A stretch of 64,000 nt of DNA from Flavipsychrobacter sp. (GCA_041392855.1 JAWKLD010000001.1:1040001-1104000); one strand, 5' to 3'. Shown: positions 33,634 through 43,078, counted from the stretch's first letter. The notes: generated from the letters alone by a model not told the origin. Program-made: numbers and translations.

Positions 33634-34893
33634 TTAGTTTGACCTTATGGCAACTACGGGATTGAGCCTAGATGCCGTACGTGCCGGAATGAAACCCGAA
33701 AGTACGCCGACAATTGCGGAAATGCCAATACCTATAAAAATGTTTTTGAAAGACAATATTGTAGGGAAATCGAAACCATAGGTAAGCAAGACACCCAACA
33801 GTAGTACAATAGCAATACCTATAAGCCCACCTGTAATGCATAAGGTCACCGCCTCTATCAAAAACTCCAGGAGTATACTTTGCGAACGTGCTCCTATCGC
33901 CTTTTTCAAGCCTATCATTTTGGTACGCTCCTTAACCGTAACAAACATAATATTAGCAATACCAAAAGCCCCTACAATAAGAGAAAAGCCTCCTATTACA
34001 CCACCAATGAGGTTGATAACACCAAAGACATCATCTATCCTCTCGGACACTTGGCTTAGTTTATTGATGGCAAAATTGTTCTTCTCGCCGGGTTTCACTT
34101 TTCTTATAGCCCTGAGCGCACCTTCTGCCTCCAGCTGCATATCATCTACATTTACCCCATCGCGCGCCTTTACCATTATCAGAGGGTCGTTGTTCCAGTT
34201 GAGCGAAGAAGTGTTGACCAGCGATTTTGCTGTGTTGAAGGAATAGATAACTGCATTGTCGAAATTGAAGCCCGCCATATTCTGCCCCGAACGTTTGAGG
34301 ATGCCTACCACGGCAAACTTCCTACCCATAAAGGTGACAGACTTATTGATAGCACCACTACTACCTCTGAACAATCGCTCATATACCTCTGCGCCAATAA
34401 CAGCAACATTGACCCCGCCATCTATTTCAGAAAAGCTGAGGTACCTGCCCTGTGCTATATCTACGGTTTGTATCTTATCAAAGTTATTGGTGACCGCATA
34501 GCCTACCGTGCCCGATAGTTCTTGGTCTTTGTATTTTACGGTTACCCCCTTGGAGTAAGACAGTGCAGCATATTCCACACCATGTACTTTTTCTCTGATG
34601 GCATTCAGCTCTCTTTGAGATAAGGGTTGTCTTCTCAAATACTCCCACCATTTATATTCCCCGTTCTCCGCCATCCAAGGTTTGCGATTGATGTAAAGCA
34701 CATCGCTACCCAAGCTCGCCATATTGTCTCTTATATTATTCTGCATACTCTCCAGCACAGTGAGTACGGAGATTATACAGAAGATACCTATAGTGATGCC
34801 TAAAAGAGAAAGGAATGTACGCAGTTTATTGGCCTTTAGTTCTCTAAAGGCTTGTACAACACTAGTACCTATTATCTGCGCAAAATGATTCAT
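33634..34893 (-). CDS. MacB-like ABC transporter permease
   Basis: The 419-residue protein has an N-terminal transmembrane helix (FLSLLGITIGIFCIISVLTV), a large periplasmic MacB_PCD domain (about residues 45-280) and an FtsX domain with three helices (about 290-405, ending PARTASRLNPVVAIRSN). It is the permease of a MacB/LolC-like mechanotransmission exporter. The ATPase is not adjacent, so it must come from elsewhere. A -7 box ends 7 bases before its ATG, suggesting a leaderless transcript. Confidence 0.92.
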   Translation of the reverse strand: MNHFAQIIGTSVVQAFRELKANKLRTFLSLLGITIGIFCIISVLTVLESMQNNIRDNMASLGSDVLYINRKPWMAENGEYKWWEYLRRQPLSQRELNAIREKVHGVEYAALSYSKGVTVKYKDQELSGTVGYAVTNNFDKIQTVDIAQGRYLSFSEIDGGVNVAVIGAEVYERLFRGSSGAINKSVTFMGRKFAVVGILKRSGQNMAGFNFDNAVIYSFNTAKSLVNTSSLNWNNDPLIMVKARDGVNVDDMQLEAEGALRAIRKVKPGEKNNFAINKLSQVSERIDDVFGVINLIGGVIGGFSLIVGAFGIANIMFVTVKERTKMIGLKKAIGARSQSILLEFLIEAVTLCITGGLIGIAIVLLLGVLLTYGFDFPTILSFKNIFIGIGISAIVGVLSGFIPARTASRLNPVVAIRSN

Positions 34894-34900
34894 TGATACG

Positions 34901-34908
34901 CAAATTTA
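34901..34908 (-). promoter_or_regulatory. -7 box (TAAATTTG) 7 bases from the permease start
   Basis: Exact TAnnTTTG on the minus strand; the ATG at 34893 follows after 7 bases. Confidence 0.5.
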
Positions 34909-34935
34909 ATGTTTACTGACGAGGATAAAATATAA

Positions 34936-35727
34936 TTAATTATCTACAGCTTTAACATTTCTCTTCCTCCTGCCTTTCCATGTATAAAATGTGGCGCCAA
35001 GCTGAAACTGAAACGCTTGAAAAGACTGTGTATACCGCACAGGTGCCGACTGCCATGAGTGCCCCAAGAAATCGGTGGTCTTGGTAATATACCCCACATT
35101 AAGATCGGGAGCACCTGTGTAGAACACACCACCAGTAAATCCAAATATCTTTGACAACCTTTTATTGACCCGCAGACCTACACTCCAAAAAACGGTAGTA
35201 GGGCTATTACTTCTCAACACACGAACTTCGTCTGTATAGTTACTATTAAGTCTTTTGCGACTATAGTTCATGATATCATCCGAACCGCCGTAGATCAATA
35301 CACCTGATTTAACTGTGGGCATTAGCTCTACATATTTTGTTTTGAAAAGGCCTGCTACCTCCAGTGATAATTGATGTATGCCTATCTCATTTGTTATGTT
35401 ATACTTATTAATGCGTGTATAATGCTGTGCATCATCAAAAATGGTATAGGCCTGACTGGCAACCCTGTCTGTAAGGATAAGTATTGATGTAGGCTCATAG
35501 TTAAAACCCACATACCAGTTTTTCTTCAACGGTATGGCCAACGACATGTTTACGCCATGACCATTGTATCCCTGACCGTAGAAAAAGTTATTGTTGCGAA
35601 AAGCATGGGTATTGCCCAATAGTGAAGTGTGCAGATATCCAAACCTGAAGTACACTGGTGTTTCCTTACTTGTTTTTGCTACAGATAATAATGGGATAAC
35701 CAGCAGCAATATCAATAAACGTTTCAT
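34936..35727 (-). CDS. Outer-membrane beta-barrel-like protein, 263 aa
   Basis: It has a signal peptide (residues 1-17), then many short strands with aromatic ends, and a C-terminal FQFQLGATFYTWKGRR, the pattern of an outer-membrane barrel of 8-12 strands. No named family recognised. The ATG overlaps by one base the stop codon of the upstream lipoprotein gene (35727), so the two are translationally coupled and may act together. Confidence 0.65.
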   Translation of the reverse strand: MKRLLILLLVIPLLSVAKTSKETPVYFRFGYLHTSLLGNTHAFRNNNFFYGQGYNGHGVNMSLAIPLKKNWYVGFNYEPTSILILTDRVASQAYTIFDDAQHYTRINKYNITNEIGIHQLSLEVAGLFKTKYVELMPTVKSGVLIYGGSDDIMNYSRKRLNSNYTDEVRVLRSNSPTTVFWSVGLRVNKRLSKIFGFTGGVFYTGAPDLNVGYITKTTDFLGHSWQSAPVRYTQSFQAFQFQLGATFYTWKGRRKRNVKAVDN

Positions 35728-36323
35728 TAGTTAGCTACATTTATAGATGAGGTATGTGCTTCTATATAGCGACCATCGGCCAGCTGTATATTGATAGTGT
35801 AGATATATTCCCCACTCGTTGCCGGTCTTTTAATACCCAATATATCAAATACACCTTTACCGTTCAGTTCTTCGGCAGTGGGCATTAGGAAAAATTCATT
35901 CAGCTCAGCACCTCCGGGATTTCTATCGTCATAAGGTTTGTTGGCAGATATATAGTAATGTACTATCGAGTCTTTGTACCTATTGGGTGCTATATCGTAA
36001 CGACAAGTGGTAGCATAGGCAGCAGGAAATAAAATATTCGTCTCCGGCTTTTTATAGCATAGCACTGTAGAGGTCTTTAAAGTCACCCTTAGCAGCAAAG
36101 CATCTCCATATACAGGCTCCTTATCATAGATAGCTCTTTCTACACTGTCTTCATTGTTGTAGGCTAGTATGCTAGTACCATTCAGCACTATGCATGCATT
36201 GTTATCCTTACCATTGTTGTAATATTTACCGCAGCCGCAACAACCGGAGAGCATTAATAGTGTAGGAAAAAGCAGCATTACTGCAAACTGAGTATTAGAT
36301 TTTCTATACATAGGGTTAAGCAT
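35727..36323 (-). CDS. Hypothetical lipoprotein, 198 aa
   Basis: The signal peptide has a lipobox (LLMLSGC, Cys about 28) directly followed by CGCGKYY, an unusual Cys cluster. A start at the second Met (position 36311) is equally possible. The mature part resembles Bacteroidota lipoproteins of a DUF5034-like kind, but I am not sure of the family. It is coupled with the downstream barrel protein and is divergent from the MFS gene. Confidence 0.6.
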   Translation of the reverse strand: MLNPMYRKSNTQFAVMLLFPTLLMLSGCCGCGKYYNNGKDNNACIVLNGTSILAYNNEDSVERAIYDKEPVYGDALLLRVTLKTSTVLCYKKPETNILFPAAYATTCRYDIAPNRYKDSIVHYYISANKPYDDRNPGGAELNEFFLMPTAEELNGKGVFDILGIKRPATSGEYIYTINIQLADGRYIEAHTSSINVAN

Positions 36324-36472
36324 TTACTAATGAAGATGATCCACTAACATAAATGGTTTAGGTAAAACATAGAAACAAACATAATGCCAAATGAGGGCAA
36401 TATCCTCCAAACGATACAATTTTATCCAACAGTTAATAGGCAAACTCAATACATGGTGTTTTACCGAAACCT

Positions 36473-36480
36473 TACCTTTG
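36473..36480 (+). promoter_or_regulatory. -7 box (TACCTTTG) for the MFS gene
   Basis: Exact TAnnTTTG, 20 bases before the TTG at 36501; supports use of TTG as start. Confidence 0.5.
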
Positions 36481-36500
36481 CACACAAATAGATAATTCTC

Positions 36501-37754
36501 TTGAGATACGCCTTACGCTTTCTGCTCAACAATAAGGTACTTAACTACAAAGAGTTCAGATACTTTTTAAGTACACGTTTCTTTCTGCTGTTGTCGCTCA
36601 ATATGCAGATGACCATTGTGGCATATATGGCGTTCAAGCTCACTAAAGACCCGCTTACGCTGGGCATGATTGGCTTGTGGGAAGTAATACCCGCTATAGG
36701 GTTCTCCTTATTCTCCGGGCATTTTGTAGACCAGCGCGAGAAACGCAATATGATGCTATACTGCATCGTTGGGTTTACGCTACTCTCTGTGTTTTACTTC
36801 CTACTGTCGCTACCCTCTTTTTTAGATACGGTAGGCACTCAATATACCGTATGGCTTATTTATTTGGGTGTGTTCATAGGTGGGGCGATACGTGCCTTTG
36901 GTAGCCCGTCCAACTTTGCACTCTTTGCACTACTGATACCTAAGCGACTATATGCTAACGGCAGCACATGGAGCAGTACGGCTTGGCAGCTAGGCGCAGT
37001 TGTAGGTCCGTTGTTAGGAGGTTTGGCTATTGCTTATATTGGTTTTAGCTGGAGCTTGGCTGCAGTATTCGGGTTCAAGTTGATAGCGTTGTTCTTGGTG
37101 AGCCGTATCAAACGCAAGCCTATCATGAAACAAACTAAAGAGCCTGTATTCAAGAGCTTGAAAGAAGGATTGAGCTTTGTGTTCAACACACAAATAATAC
37201 TGGCGGCATTGGCACTGGATATGTTTGCCGTACTCTTTGGTGGTGCGGTAGCCTTACTACCTGTATATGCCGACGAGATATTACAAGTGGGCGAAGTGGG
37301 CTATGGATGGTTGCGCGCCTCACAGGGCATTGGTGCCATACTCATGTTGTTCATACTATCCTTTGTGCCACTGAAGAAGAACGCAGGTATCAAACTCTTG
37401 TTTGCTGTAGCAGGTTTTGGGATAACGACCATCATCTTCGGCTTGTCCAACATCTTTATCCTTTCCTTTGGCATGTTATTACTAGGTGGCATGTTCGATG
37501 CTATAAGTGTGGTAATACGTGGCACTATACTGCAACTATACACCCCCGATGCTATGCGCGGACGTGTAGCTGCAGTAAGTACTATGTTCATCTCCTCCAG
37601 CAACGAGTTGGGTGCAGCCGAGAGTGGCTTTACTGCCAAGCTAATGGGCACGGTCACCGCCGTAGTATTTGGTGGCTGTATGACATTAGGCGTAGTAGGC
37701 ATTACTTACTTCAAAGCGCCTAAGCTACGCCAGCTGCGTATGGATGGGAAGTAG
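36501..37754 (+). CDS. MFS exporter, EntS-like (MFS_3)
   Basis: The 417-residue protein has 12 predicted helices, the motif GHFVDQREKRNMML after TM2 (the MFS motif A), and the typical TPDAMRGRVAAVSTMF in the second half. It belongs to the MFS_3 group that includes the enterobactin exporter EntS. The start is a TTG codon. The substrate is unknown; no siderophore genes are adjacent. Confidence 0.88.
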   Translation: MRYALRFLLNNKVLNYKEFRYFLSTRFFLLLSLNMQMTIVAYMAFKLTKDPLTLGMIGLWEVIPAIGFSLFSGHFVDQREKRNMMLYCIVGFTLLSVFYFLLSLPSFLDTVGTQYTVWLIYLGVFIGGAIRAFGSPSNFALFALLIPKRLYANGSTWSSTAWQLGAVVGPLLGGLAIAYIGFSWSLAAVFGFKLIALFLVSRIKRKPIMKQTKEPVFKSLKEGLSFVFNTQIILAALALDMFAVLFGGAVALLPVYADEILQVGEVGYGWLRASQGIGAILMLFILSFVPLKKNAGIKLLFAVAGFGITTIIFGLSNIFILSFGMLLLGGMFDAISVVIRGTILQLYTPDAMRGRVAAVSTMFISSSNELGAAESGFTAKLMGTVTAVVFGGCMTLGVVGITYFKAPKLRQLRMDGK

Positions 37755-37786
37755 TATATTTACTATTGTGCACAATACAATGCTTC

Positions 37787-38182
37787 ATGAAAAAAGCAAT
37801 TGCTTATATAACCCTTAAGTACTTCTTGTTTTTCCTTTTCATCAACATTTTAAGAGGACAAGTTGCTGTAGACGAGTTACGTAGCTTAGACAACCTACCA
37901 AGTCTTGCCTACTATTTTTTTATTCTTGCTTTTATACCAATAATCGTACTTCTAGTACTATCTTTTCCTATTCACTTATCGTTTAGGATAAAACACGTTG
38001 TAGGATTTTTAGTAGCCAACCTCATCCTTTTACTGGTAGACATCTATATCTATATATTCTTCACGTCACAAAACCTAAAAGACATCAACGGTGTTTATCT
38101 TTTGGTAATCAGTTGCTTTACATTTTTTCTATTTTTCCGTACAGCTATCAAAGCAAAATATAAGGCTACCTACAGGCAATGA
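37787..38182 (+). CDS. Membrane protein, 131 aa
   Basis: I start at the ATG at 37787 (MKKAIAYITLKYFLFFLF). Four hydrophobic helices span almost the whole chain; no family recognised. The gene overlaps the next (38179) by four bases, ATGA, which couples their translation. The two may form a functional pair. Confidence 0.6.
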   Translation: MKKAIAYITLKYFLFFLFINILRGQVAVDELRSLDNLPSLAYYFFILAFIPIIVLLVLSFPIHLSFRIKHVVGFLVANLILLLVDIYIYIFFTSQNLKDINGVYLLVISCFTFFLFFRTAIKAKYKATYRQ

Positions 38183-38652
38183 AAGAGAGTATTGAGAAAA
38201 AACTAAAACACCTTTGCAACTGGTGCACTAGCATACTAGAGTATTTAGAAACCAAGTACGACGACCCTCCTCTTTTTGAAGAACAGAAGAGCATCTTTGT
38301 TTATGAGCAGGCGAAAAATACGTTACAGAATAAAAATGGCACTCCAAGTGAGTGGTTAAGAGGTTATCAAGAAGCGCAGAACGACCTACATACAATGGCT
38401 AAACTTTGCCTTACTAAAGAACAGTACGAAGAACTAAACGCCATACTAAAAGAGCAATACAATGTAAATATCCACGACATCTCTAATGCTAAGAAGGCAA
38501 AAAGAATACTAAAAAGAGGGACTATAAAAAACGATACAGAATTCAGGCTAGTAAACGACCTAGTAGACGAGCTATGCCAATCAGATGGTGACCCTACCCT
38601 TATTGAGCAGTATAACCAACTGTTATTCACTTACGAAAAAAGTAAAATGTAA
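38179..38652 (+). CDS. Hypothetical soluble protein, 157 aa
   Basis: The chain is mostly charged helices without signal or membrane segments, for example KKAKRILKRGTIKNDTEFRL. Trp, Cys and acidic residues near the N-terminus (CNWCTSILEYLE) are notable. No family recognised. Its ATG lies in the ATGA overlap with the upstream membrane gene. Confidence 0.6.
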   Translation: MKESIEKKLKHLCNWCTSILEYLETKYDDPPLFEEQKSIFVYEQAKNTLQNKNGTPSEWLRGYQEAQNDLHTMAKLCLTKEQYEELNAILKEQYNVNIHDISNAKKAKRILKRGTIKNDTEFRLVNDLVDELCQSDGDPTLIEQYNQLLFTYEKSKM

Positions 38653-38727
38653 ATCTACCTACCCCAACAACTATCAGTACAGCTTTTATTTGGCGAAGTT
38701 CCTCATGTATGAAGACGAGTTATAGAC

Positions 38728-39546
38728 TTATAAATTCAACTTTGCTGTTGCGCGATACGTGTTATCCCCTTTGCTCGACTTAGAGGTATAAATAATTTCT
38801 AAGACATCAGCATTGAATGTACCTGAACCCGACACGGTATAATTGACCACATTAGCACTCTGACCAAACTCCCTTATTTGCAACACGGTTTCAGGCATAG
38901 TAACGGTACGCTTATCACAATCGAATATTAGTTGCGGAAACTCGAAATTAACGCTATTCGTAATATCAAACACCACCACTTCAGTAGTTGGCAAATGTCT
39001 TAGCACCAAGTTATTGACAACAAAAGTATTGTTGATATAGTACCCCATCTCCGTATCGGCAAATAGCACCTTCGTATCTCCCTGTATGGTAGTTTCTATT
39101 TTTTCTGCATTGTTTACGATAAGGGAAGCACAGTCGGTCAAAGCACCGGAAACGTTTAGCGTTACCTCATAGCTTCTTGTTTTTCCGCTGGTAGATGTGC
39201 CTTCTATCTTTATAGGGTAGTTACCGTTGGCAGGCAGTTTGGAGTCTACCGTCATCACGGTATTGAAACTAGGAATACCACCATTGGGCGTGAAGTAGAC
39301 AGACACCCCTTTAGGCATACCTGTTGCTTTTAGGTTGATCAGCTCTTGCTCCCCCTTATTGGTAAACTGTACGATCAATGGAAACTCTTTTTTCTCCCGA
39401 AGTGTAATATTCATATTTTGAATACCATTGATAATATAACTACTATCCACTACTACAGATACATTGGATGTAGGATTGGATGGCTCTTTGGTACAAGCCG
39501 ACAAGAAGATCGTAATACTCAAAAGGAGCAGATAGGCGTTTCTCAT
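38728..39546 (-). CDS. Lipoprotein of a three-member paralogous family, 272 aa
   Basis: Lipobox ITIFLSAC (lipid Cys at residue 18). The N-terminal half is Ig-like, with FPLIVQFTNKGEQELINLKA, MPKGVSVYFTPNGG and GNYPIKIEGTSTSGKTRSYEV, and the rest holds strand-rich sequence with a CxxCD-like stretch. Two proteins in the window (43161 and 49249) share the same order: an Ig-like domain with P-x-G-V-x-V, then G-x-Y-x-I-x-I-x-G-T-x-G, then L-x-V. It is likely a cell-surface protein. Function unknown. Confidence 0.7.
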   Translation of the reverse strand: MRNAYLLLLSITIFLSACTKEPSNPTSNVSVVVDSSYIINGIQNMNITLREKKEFPLIVQFTNKGEQELINLKATGMPKGVSVYFTPNGGIPSFNTVMTVDSKLPANGNYPIKIEGTSTSGKTRSYEVTLNVSGALTDCASLIVNNAEKIETTIQGDTKVLFADTEMGYYINNTFVVNNLVLRHLPTTEVVVFDITNSVNFEFPQLIFDCDKRTVTMPETVLQIREFGQSANVVNYTVSGSGTFNADVLEIIYTSKSSKGDNTYRATAKLNL

Positions 39547-39638
39547 ATATAGGTTTTTAGTACTAATTATCCATAAATGTATAGAAACCTACTTTCTTTT
39601 TCAAAACAACCTTAACACCCTCTTATAGTATCACACCA

Positions 39639-39646
39639 TAGCTTTG
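39639..39646 (+). promoter_or_regulatory. -7 box (TAGCTTTG) 7 bases from the C45-like hydrolase start
   Basis: Exact TAnnTTTG; the ATG at 39654 begins 7 bases later. Confidence 0.5.
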
Positions 39647-39653
39647 CAACTAC

Positions 39654-40463
39654 ATGAACCTACTACACACATTACTGCTATTACTAACCACCAGCCTATT
39701 CACCAGCGCCAATGCTTGCTCTGTATTCTACTATATAGACAAGGCTACGGGCAAGATATATGTGGCCAACAACGAAGACTATTTCTTTGACGTGAACGCC
39801 TATATACAAATAGAGCCTGCTACTAAAGACAAGCTCGCCAACCTCTGGTATGGGTGGGACAAATTTGCACAAGGAGGCATCAACGAAGCTGGGCTATTCT
39901 TCGACGGAGCAGTTACGCCCGAGCAATCAGTTCCTAAAGGGCATAAAAACAAAAAAGGGAATTTGGGTAGAGACCTATTGGCTACCTGCCACAATGTAAC
40001 AGAGGCACTCCATTTGCTTGAAGAACGCAACATCATACTCAACAATGCACACATGATGCTGGGCGATAGTACAGGAAATGCTGTAGTGGTAGAATGGCTG
40101 GATGGCGTGAAGACCATAACGACCATTAAAGACAACCGCCTAGTGATGACCAACTTCTTACTTGCCGACACCACACAGGGCAACTACCCCTGCTACAGGT
40201 ACAACAGCATAATAGACAAGATGAACGCCGCCGAAGGAAAGGACAGCCTAAGCTTTTTGGAAGTGAGCAATTTCTTAAGCGGTGCAGCACAACCGCCCAA
40301 CTCCGTAGAGGGCAAAACAGGGGGCACACTCTACTCTACCTTCATCAACATTAGCGATATGAAACTGGTACTGGTATACCAACTAGATAATAAGAAGGTA
40401 ACAAAACTAGACCTCAAAAAAACATTTGCACAGGGTAAAAGAAGAAAGATACCGTTGAAGTAA
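39654..40463 (+). CDS. Secreted Ntn hydrolase, C45/choloylglycine hydrolase-like
   Basis: The signal peptide (residues 1-21, TSANA) is followed directly by Cys22 (CSVFYYIDKATGKIYVANN), and removal of the signal would expose Cys22 as the N-terminal nucleophile of an Ntn hydrolase. The following N-N-E-D pattern matches the family. Members hydrolyse amides such as penicillin V, bile salts or acyl-homoserine lactones. The enzyme lies in the periplasm or outside. The lipobox rule is not met, so a lipoprotein is less likely. A VF530 gene follows after 12 bases. Confidence 0.8.
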   Translation: MNLLHTLLLLLTTSLFTSANACSVFYYIDKATGKIYVANNEDYFFDVNAYIQIEPATKDKLANLWYGWDKFAQGGINEAGLFFDGAVTPEQSVPKGHKNKKGNLGRDLLATCHNVTEALHLLEERNIILNNAHMMLGDSTGNAVVVEWLDGVKTITTIKDNRLVMTNFLLADTTQGNYPCYRYNSIIDKMNAAEGKDSLSFLEVSNFLSGAAQPPNSVEGKTGGTLYSTFINISDMKLVLVYQLDNKKVTKLDLKKTFAQGKRRKIPLK

Positions 40464-40475
40464 TACCTTTACATA

Positions 40476-40700
40476 ATGGCAGAAATACAGAAGAACAACC
40501 CGCTACACGGCATTACCCTACTCATGATGCTGGAGCAACTGGTAGACCGTTTTGGTTTTGAAGAGCTGGGCAACCGCATCAATATCCGCTGCTTCAGGTA
40601 CGACCCCAGTATAAAATCGAGCCTCACCTTCCTGCGCAAAACACCTTGGGCACGCAAACAGGTGGAAGACCTGTATCTACTGATGATAACGGAAGATTAA
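40476..40700 (+). CDS. VF530-family DNA-binding protein
   Basis: The 74-residue protein matches the VF530 family: NPLHGITLLMMLEQLV, NRINIRCFRYDPSIKSSL and FLRKTPWARKQVEDLYL. Members bind double-stranded DNA, and they are small helical proteins of unknown cellular role. It lies 12 bases downstream of the hydrolase, probably on the same transcript. Confidence 0.93.
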   Translation: MAEIQKNNPLHGITLLMMLEQLVDRFGFEELGNRINIRCFRYDPSIKSSLTFLRKTPWARKQVEDLYLLMITED

Positions 40701-40709
40701 AACAACACA

Positions 40710-40892
40710 TTAGGCACTACAAAGTGTAAAGCTGATAAGGTATAACAGTCCACCTGCTAAGAGACTATACATACCCCATGCTCTTAACTCCCACTTCTTG
40801 GAGGTGCTGATAAAAGACAACACAAAAAGCAGCAGACCAAATAGAAGTATCAGCAAGGGAAAGTTTCTGAAAAACAGCCAAGTATTACTCAT
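40710..40892 (-). CDS. Small membrane protein, 60 aa
   Basis: Two hydrophobic helices (about residues 8-28 and 40-57) with a basic loop STSKKWELR. The gene is on the strand opposite to its neighbours and is plausible by composition only. It ends 10 bases after the VF530 gene. Confidence 0.45.
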   Translation of the reverse strand: MSNTWLFFRNFPLLILLFGLLLFVLSFISTSKKWELRAWGMYSLLAGGLLYLISFTLCSA

Positions 40893-40941
40893 GCTGTAAG
40901 ATATAACAAAGCCAAGAAGAAAAGCTTTATCTTAGTAGTAG

Positions 40942-42546
40942 ATGAAACAATACCTTTCCTTACTCTCCTTTTTGATCATTAGCATTGCCACAACTGCACA
41001 ACCAGTAGAACAACAAGAGGAGACCACCACATGGAGATACCACAACACACCTTATATATTCAAGGCAAAGGTGCTCACCAAAAACCTTTTCGAGAAGGAA
41101 GGCAATATCGAATACATCTATGAGCTTCAGGTAACGAAATGGTATAGAGGAAAAAAACAGTCTTCTAAAGTAATAGGTACTACTCAAGCCATTGGCCTTG
41201 GTCCGTGTACTATTCTGGGCAATATTAAAGAAATGCCTATCAACCCAAGTTTGAGGTTAAATAACACCTATCTATTTTATGCTGATGACGAGCATTATTT
41301 GTACGGAAAAGACACCTTTGATCTTTGGATAGAAAAAGACATTGTACAAGAACCTGTGCCAATTGACAGCATAACTGCCAGCAACAACAAGCTACTCAAA
41401 AAGCAACTAGACAGTATAAGCAAGGCTGATGATTTCTACTTCGTCTATCTGGAAACATTACCCCCAACAGCCTACCAACCTAATAGCTATTTTGACCTGG
41501 ACACAACGCTGATCAATAAATATGAAGGTAAAGAACATCATGATGATATAGTTACAAAACTATATTTCTCCTTCTCTCACGATTGTCTTTCGGAGAAAAC
41601 GGTTTACCACCACGACACTGCCTTTCTTAACCAAATGGATCGCTTAAGACTACAAGGTGGCTATTATGAGCTATATACCAGTGAAGGCAAACTTATGAGC
41701 AAAGGAGGCTTTGCCAACGATAAGCCCAATGGCATATGGGAATACTATGAGGATAATAGACATAGCAGAGATAGCATTGTAGGTAAGTATACCGATGGGC
41801 TTAGAGATAGCATATGGGTGACCACCTCTTATTTTAAAGACGACAGCGGGCGCATTAAGAACACAGCCATACCTAACAGTAAAGTTCTAAAACAGTACGA
41901 GCAAGGCATACACACGCTATGGACAAAAAGCTTTTTTGAAGGAAAGCTAAAGCGCGAATACACGCCTGTAGGAGATGGTAGTAACAACTGGGCGGAAAAA
42001 AGATACAATGAAAATGGAGCACTATCTTACCTAAGCACTTACGACCCACCTAAAAAAAATGAAGACTATGGCATAATGCATAGAGGAAAAGAAATAGCAC
42101 CATTTTTATCTTACGACCATAAAGGTGACCTCTCTGAAAAAAGAACGATGGATGATAAAGGAGTAATTACCTACCAATCCTTCTCCTATGAAAACCAAAC
42201 ATTATCTTATGAAACCAAACGATATAAAGACTCCGTCATATACCTCAAACAGTGCTACCCTAACGGCAACATACAACATGAAACCACATCACCATACAAA
42301 GGCAAACAAATAACCTATAAGGGATATTACGAAAGCGGCGAACTGAAAACACTACAGGTAAAAAACAAAAAGACCAATATAAGCACCTTCAAGCTCTATT
42401 ATAAAAATGGCAAGCTGAAGAGAAAGGGACATGTATACCTAAAACAAGAAACAGGCACATGGAAAGAATATGATAAGAACGGCAAACGTACTAAGCAATG
42501 GAAAGGCAAGACTAAAAAAGAAATAGACGCCAATAAGACCCCATAA
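40942..42546 (+). CDS. Secreted MORN-like repeat protein, 534 aa
   Basis: A signal peptide (residues 1-19, ATTAQ) precedes a domain of about 130 residues with strands (FKAKVLTKN, YELQVTKWYRG) that resembles an NTR/TIMP-like or similar beta-barrel fold. The rest has MORN_2-like repeats, for example GGYYELYTSEGKLMSKGGF, GIWEYYED, KGYYESGELKTLQ, KLYYKNGKLKRKG and TGTWKEYDKNGKRTK. MORN-type repeats in Bacteroidota are common in secreted proteins of unknown role. The gene is alone. Confidence 0.72.
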   Translation: MKQYLSLLSFLIISIATTAQPVEQQEETTTWRYHNTPYIFKAKVLTKNLFEKEGNIEYIYELQVTKWYRGKKQSSKVIGTTQAIGLGPCTILGNIKEMPINPSLRLNNTYLFYADDEHYLYGKDTFDLWIEKDIVQEPVPIDSITASNNKLLKKQLDSISKADDFYFVYLETLPPTAYQPNSYFDLDTTLINKYEGKEHHDDIVTKLYFSFSHDCLSEKTVYHHDTAFLNQMDRLRLQGGYYELYTSEGKLMSKGGFANDKPNGIWEYYEDNRHSRDSIVGKYTDGLRDSIWVTTSYFKDDSGRIKNTAIPNSKVLKQYEQGIHTLWTKSFFEGKLKREYTPVGDGSNNWAEKRYNENGALSYLSTYDPPKKNEDYGIMHRGKEIAPFLSYDHKGDLSEKRTMDDKGVITYQSFSYENQTLSYETKRYKDSVIYLKQCYPNGNIQHETTSPYKGKQITYKGYYESGELKTLQVKNKKTNISTFKLYYKNGKLKRKGHVYLKQETGTWKEYDKNGKRTKQWKGKTKKEIDANKTP

Positions 42547-42580
42547 AATAAAAAACAACCCAACAACTATCTTTACTATC

Positions 42581-43078
42581 GTGACCATTGCCACTACAGA
42601 ACGACTACTGATAAACACTTGGCAACAAACGGATATTCCGCACTACGCTGCACTTGTGTCTAACCCCGAGGTGATGCGTTATATAGGTGATGGGCACACC
42701 CCTACCTACGAAGAAGCGAAAGCCTATGTGCTTAAGTCGATGAAGAGCTATGAGGATAATGGTTGGTCGCGCTTTCCTATTTTCCTGAAAGAGACCGAAG
42801 AGCTTATTGGCTTCTGTGGCTACATGGCTATAGATAACCGTATAGATTTTGGGTGGCGACTAGCCCAACAACACTGGGGCAAGGGCTATGCTACCGAAGC
42901 AGCCAAGGCTGTGCTAAAGCTAGGCATCAACCTATTTCACTTCCCCGAAATAACCTGTGTGGTGTACCAGGAGAACATCGCCTCCATACGTGTGATAGAA
43001 AAGCTAGGCATCCCCTTCGATAAAGACATTACTCTCAACGGCAACCAAGCTAAGCAGTATGTACTAATTGGTACATGA
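42581..43078 (+). CDS. GNAT acetyltransferase, RimJ/RimL type
   Basis: The 165-residue protein has a GTG start and the RimJ/RimL layout: ATTERLLINTWQQTD, an internal LIGFCGYMAI strand, and motif A GWRLAQQHWGKGYATEAA, the acetyl-CoA loop. The C-terminal INLFHFPEITCVVYQEN region is also typical. Substrate unknown. It is 34 bases downstream of the MORN protein gene. Confidence 0.88.
   Translation: MTIATTERLLINTWQQTDIPHYAALVSNPEVMRYIGDGHTPTYEEAKAYVLKSMKSYEDNGWSRFPIFLKETEELIGFCGYMAIDNRIDFGWRLAQQHWGKGYATEAAKAVLKLGINLFHFPEITCVVYQENIASIRVIEKLGIPFDKDITLNGNQAKQYVLIGT

Noticed and set aside
32153..34893. The permease, phosphoribosyltransferase and asparaginase genes as one functional pathway
   Set aside because: They are close on one strand and likely share a transcript, but their known activities have no common pathway.
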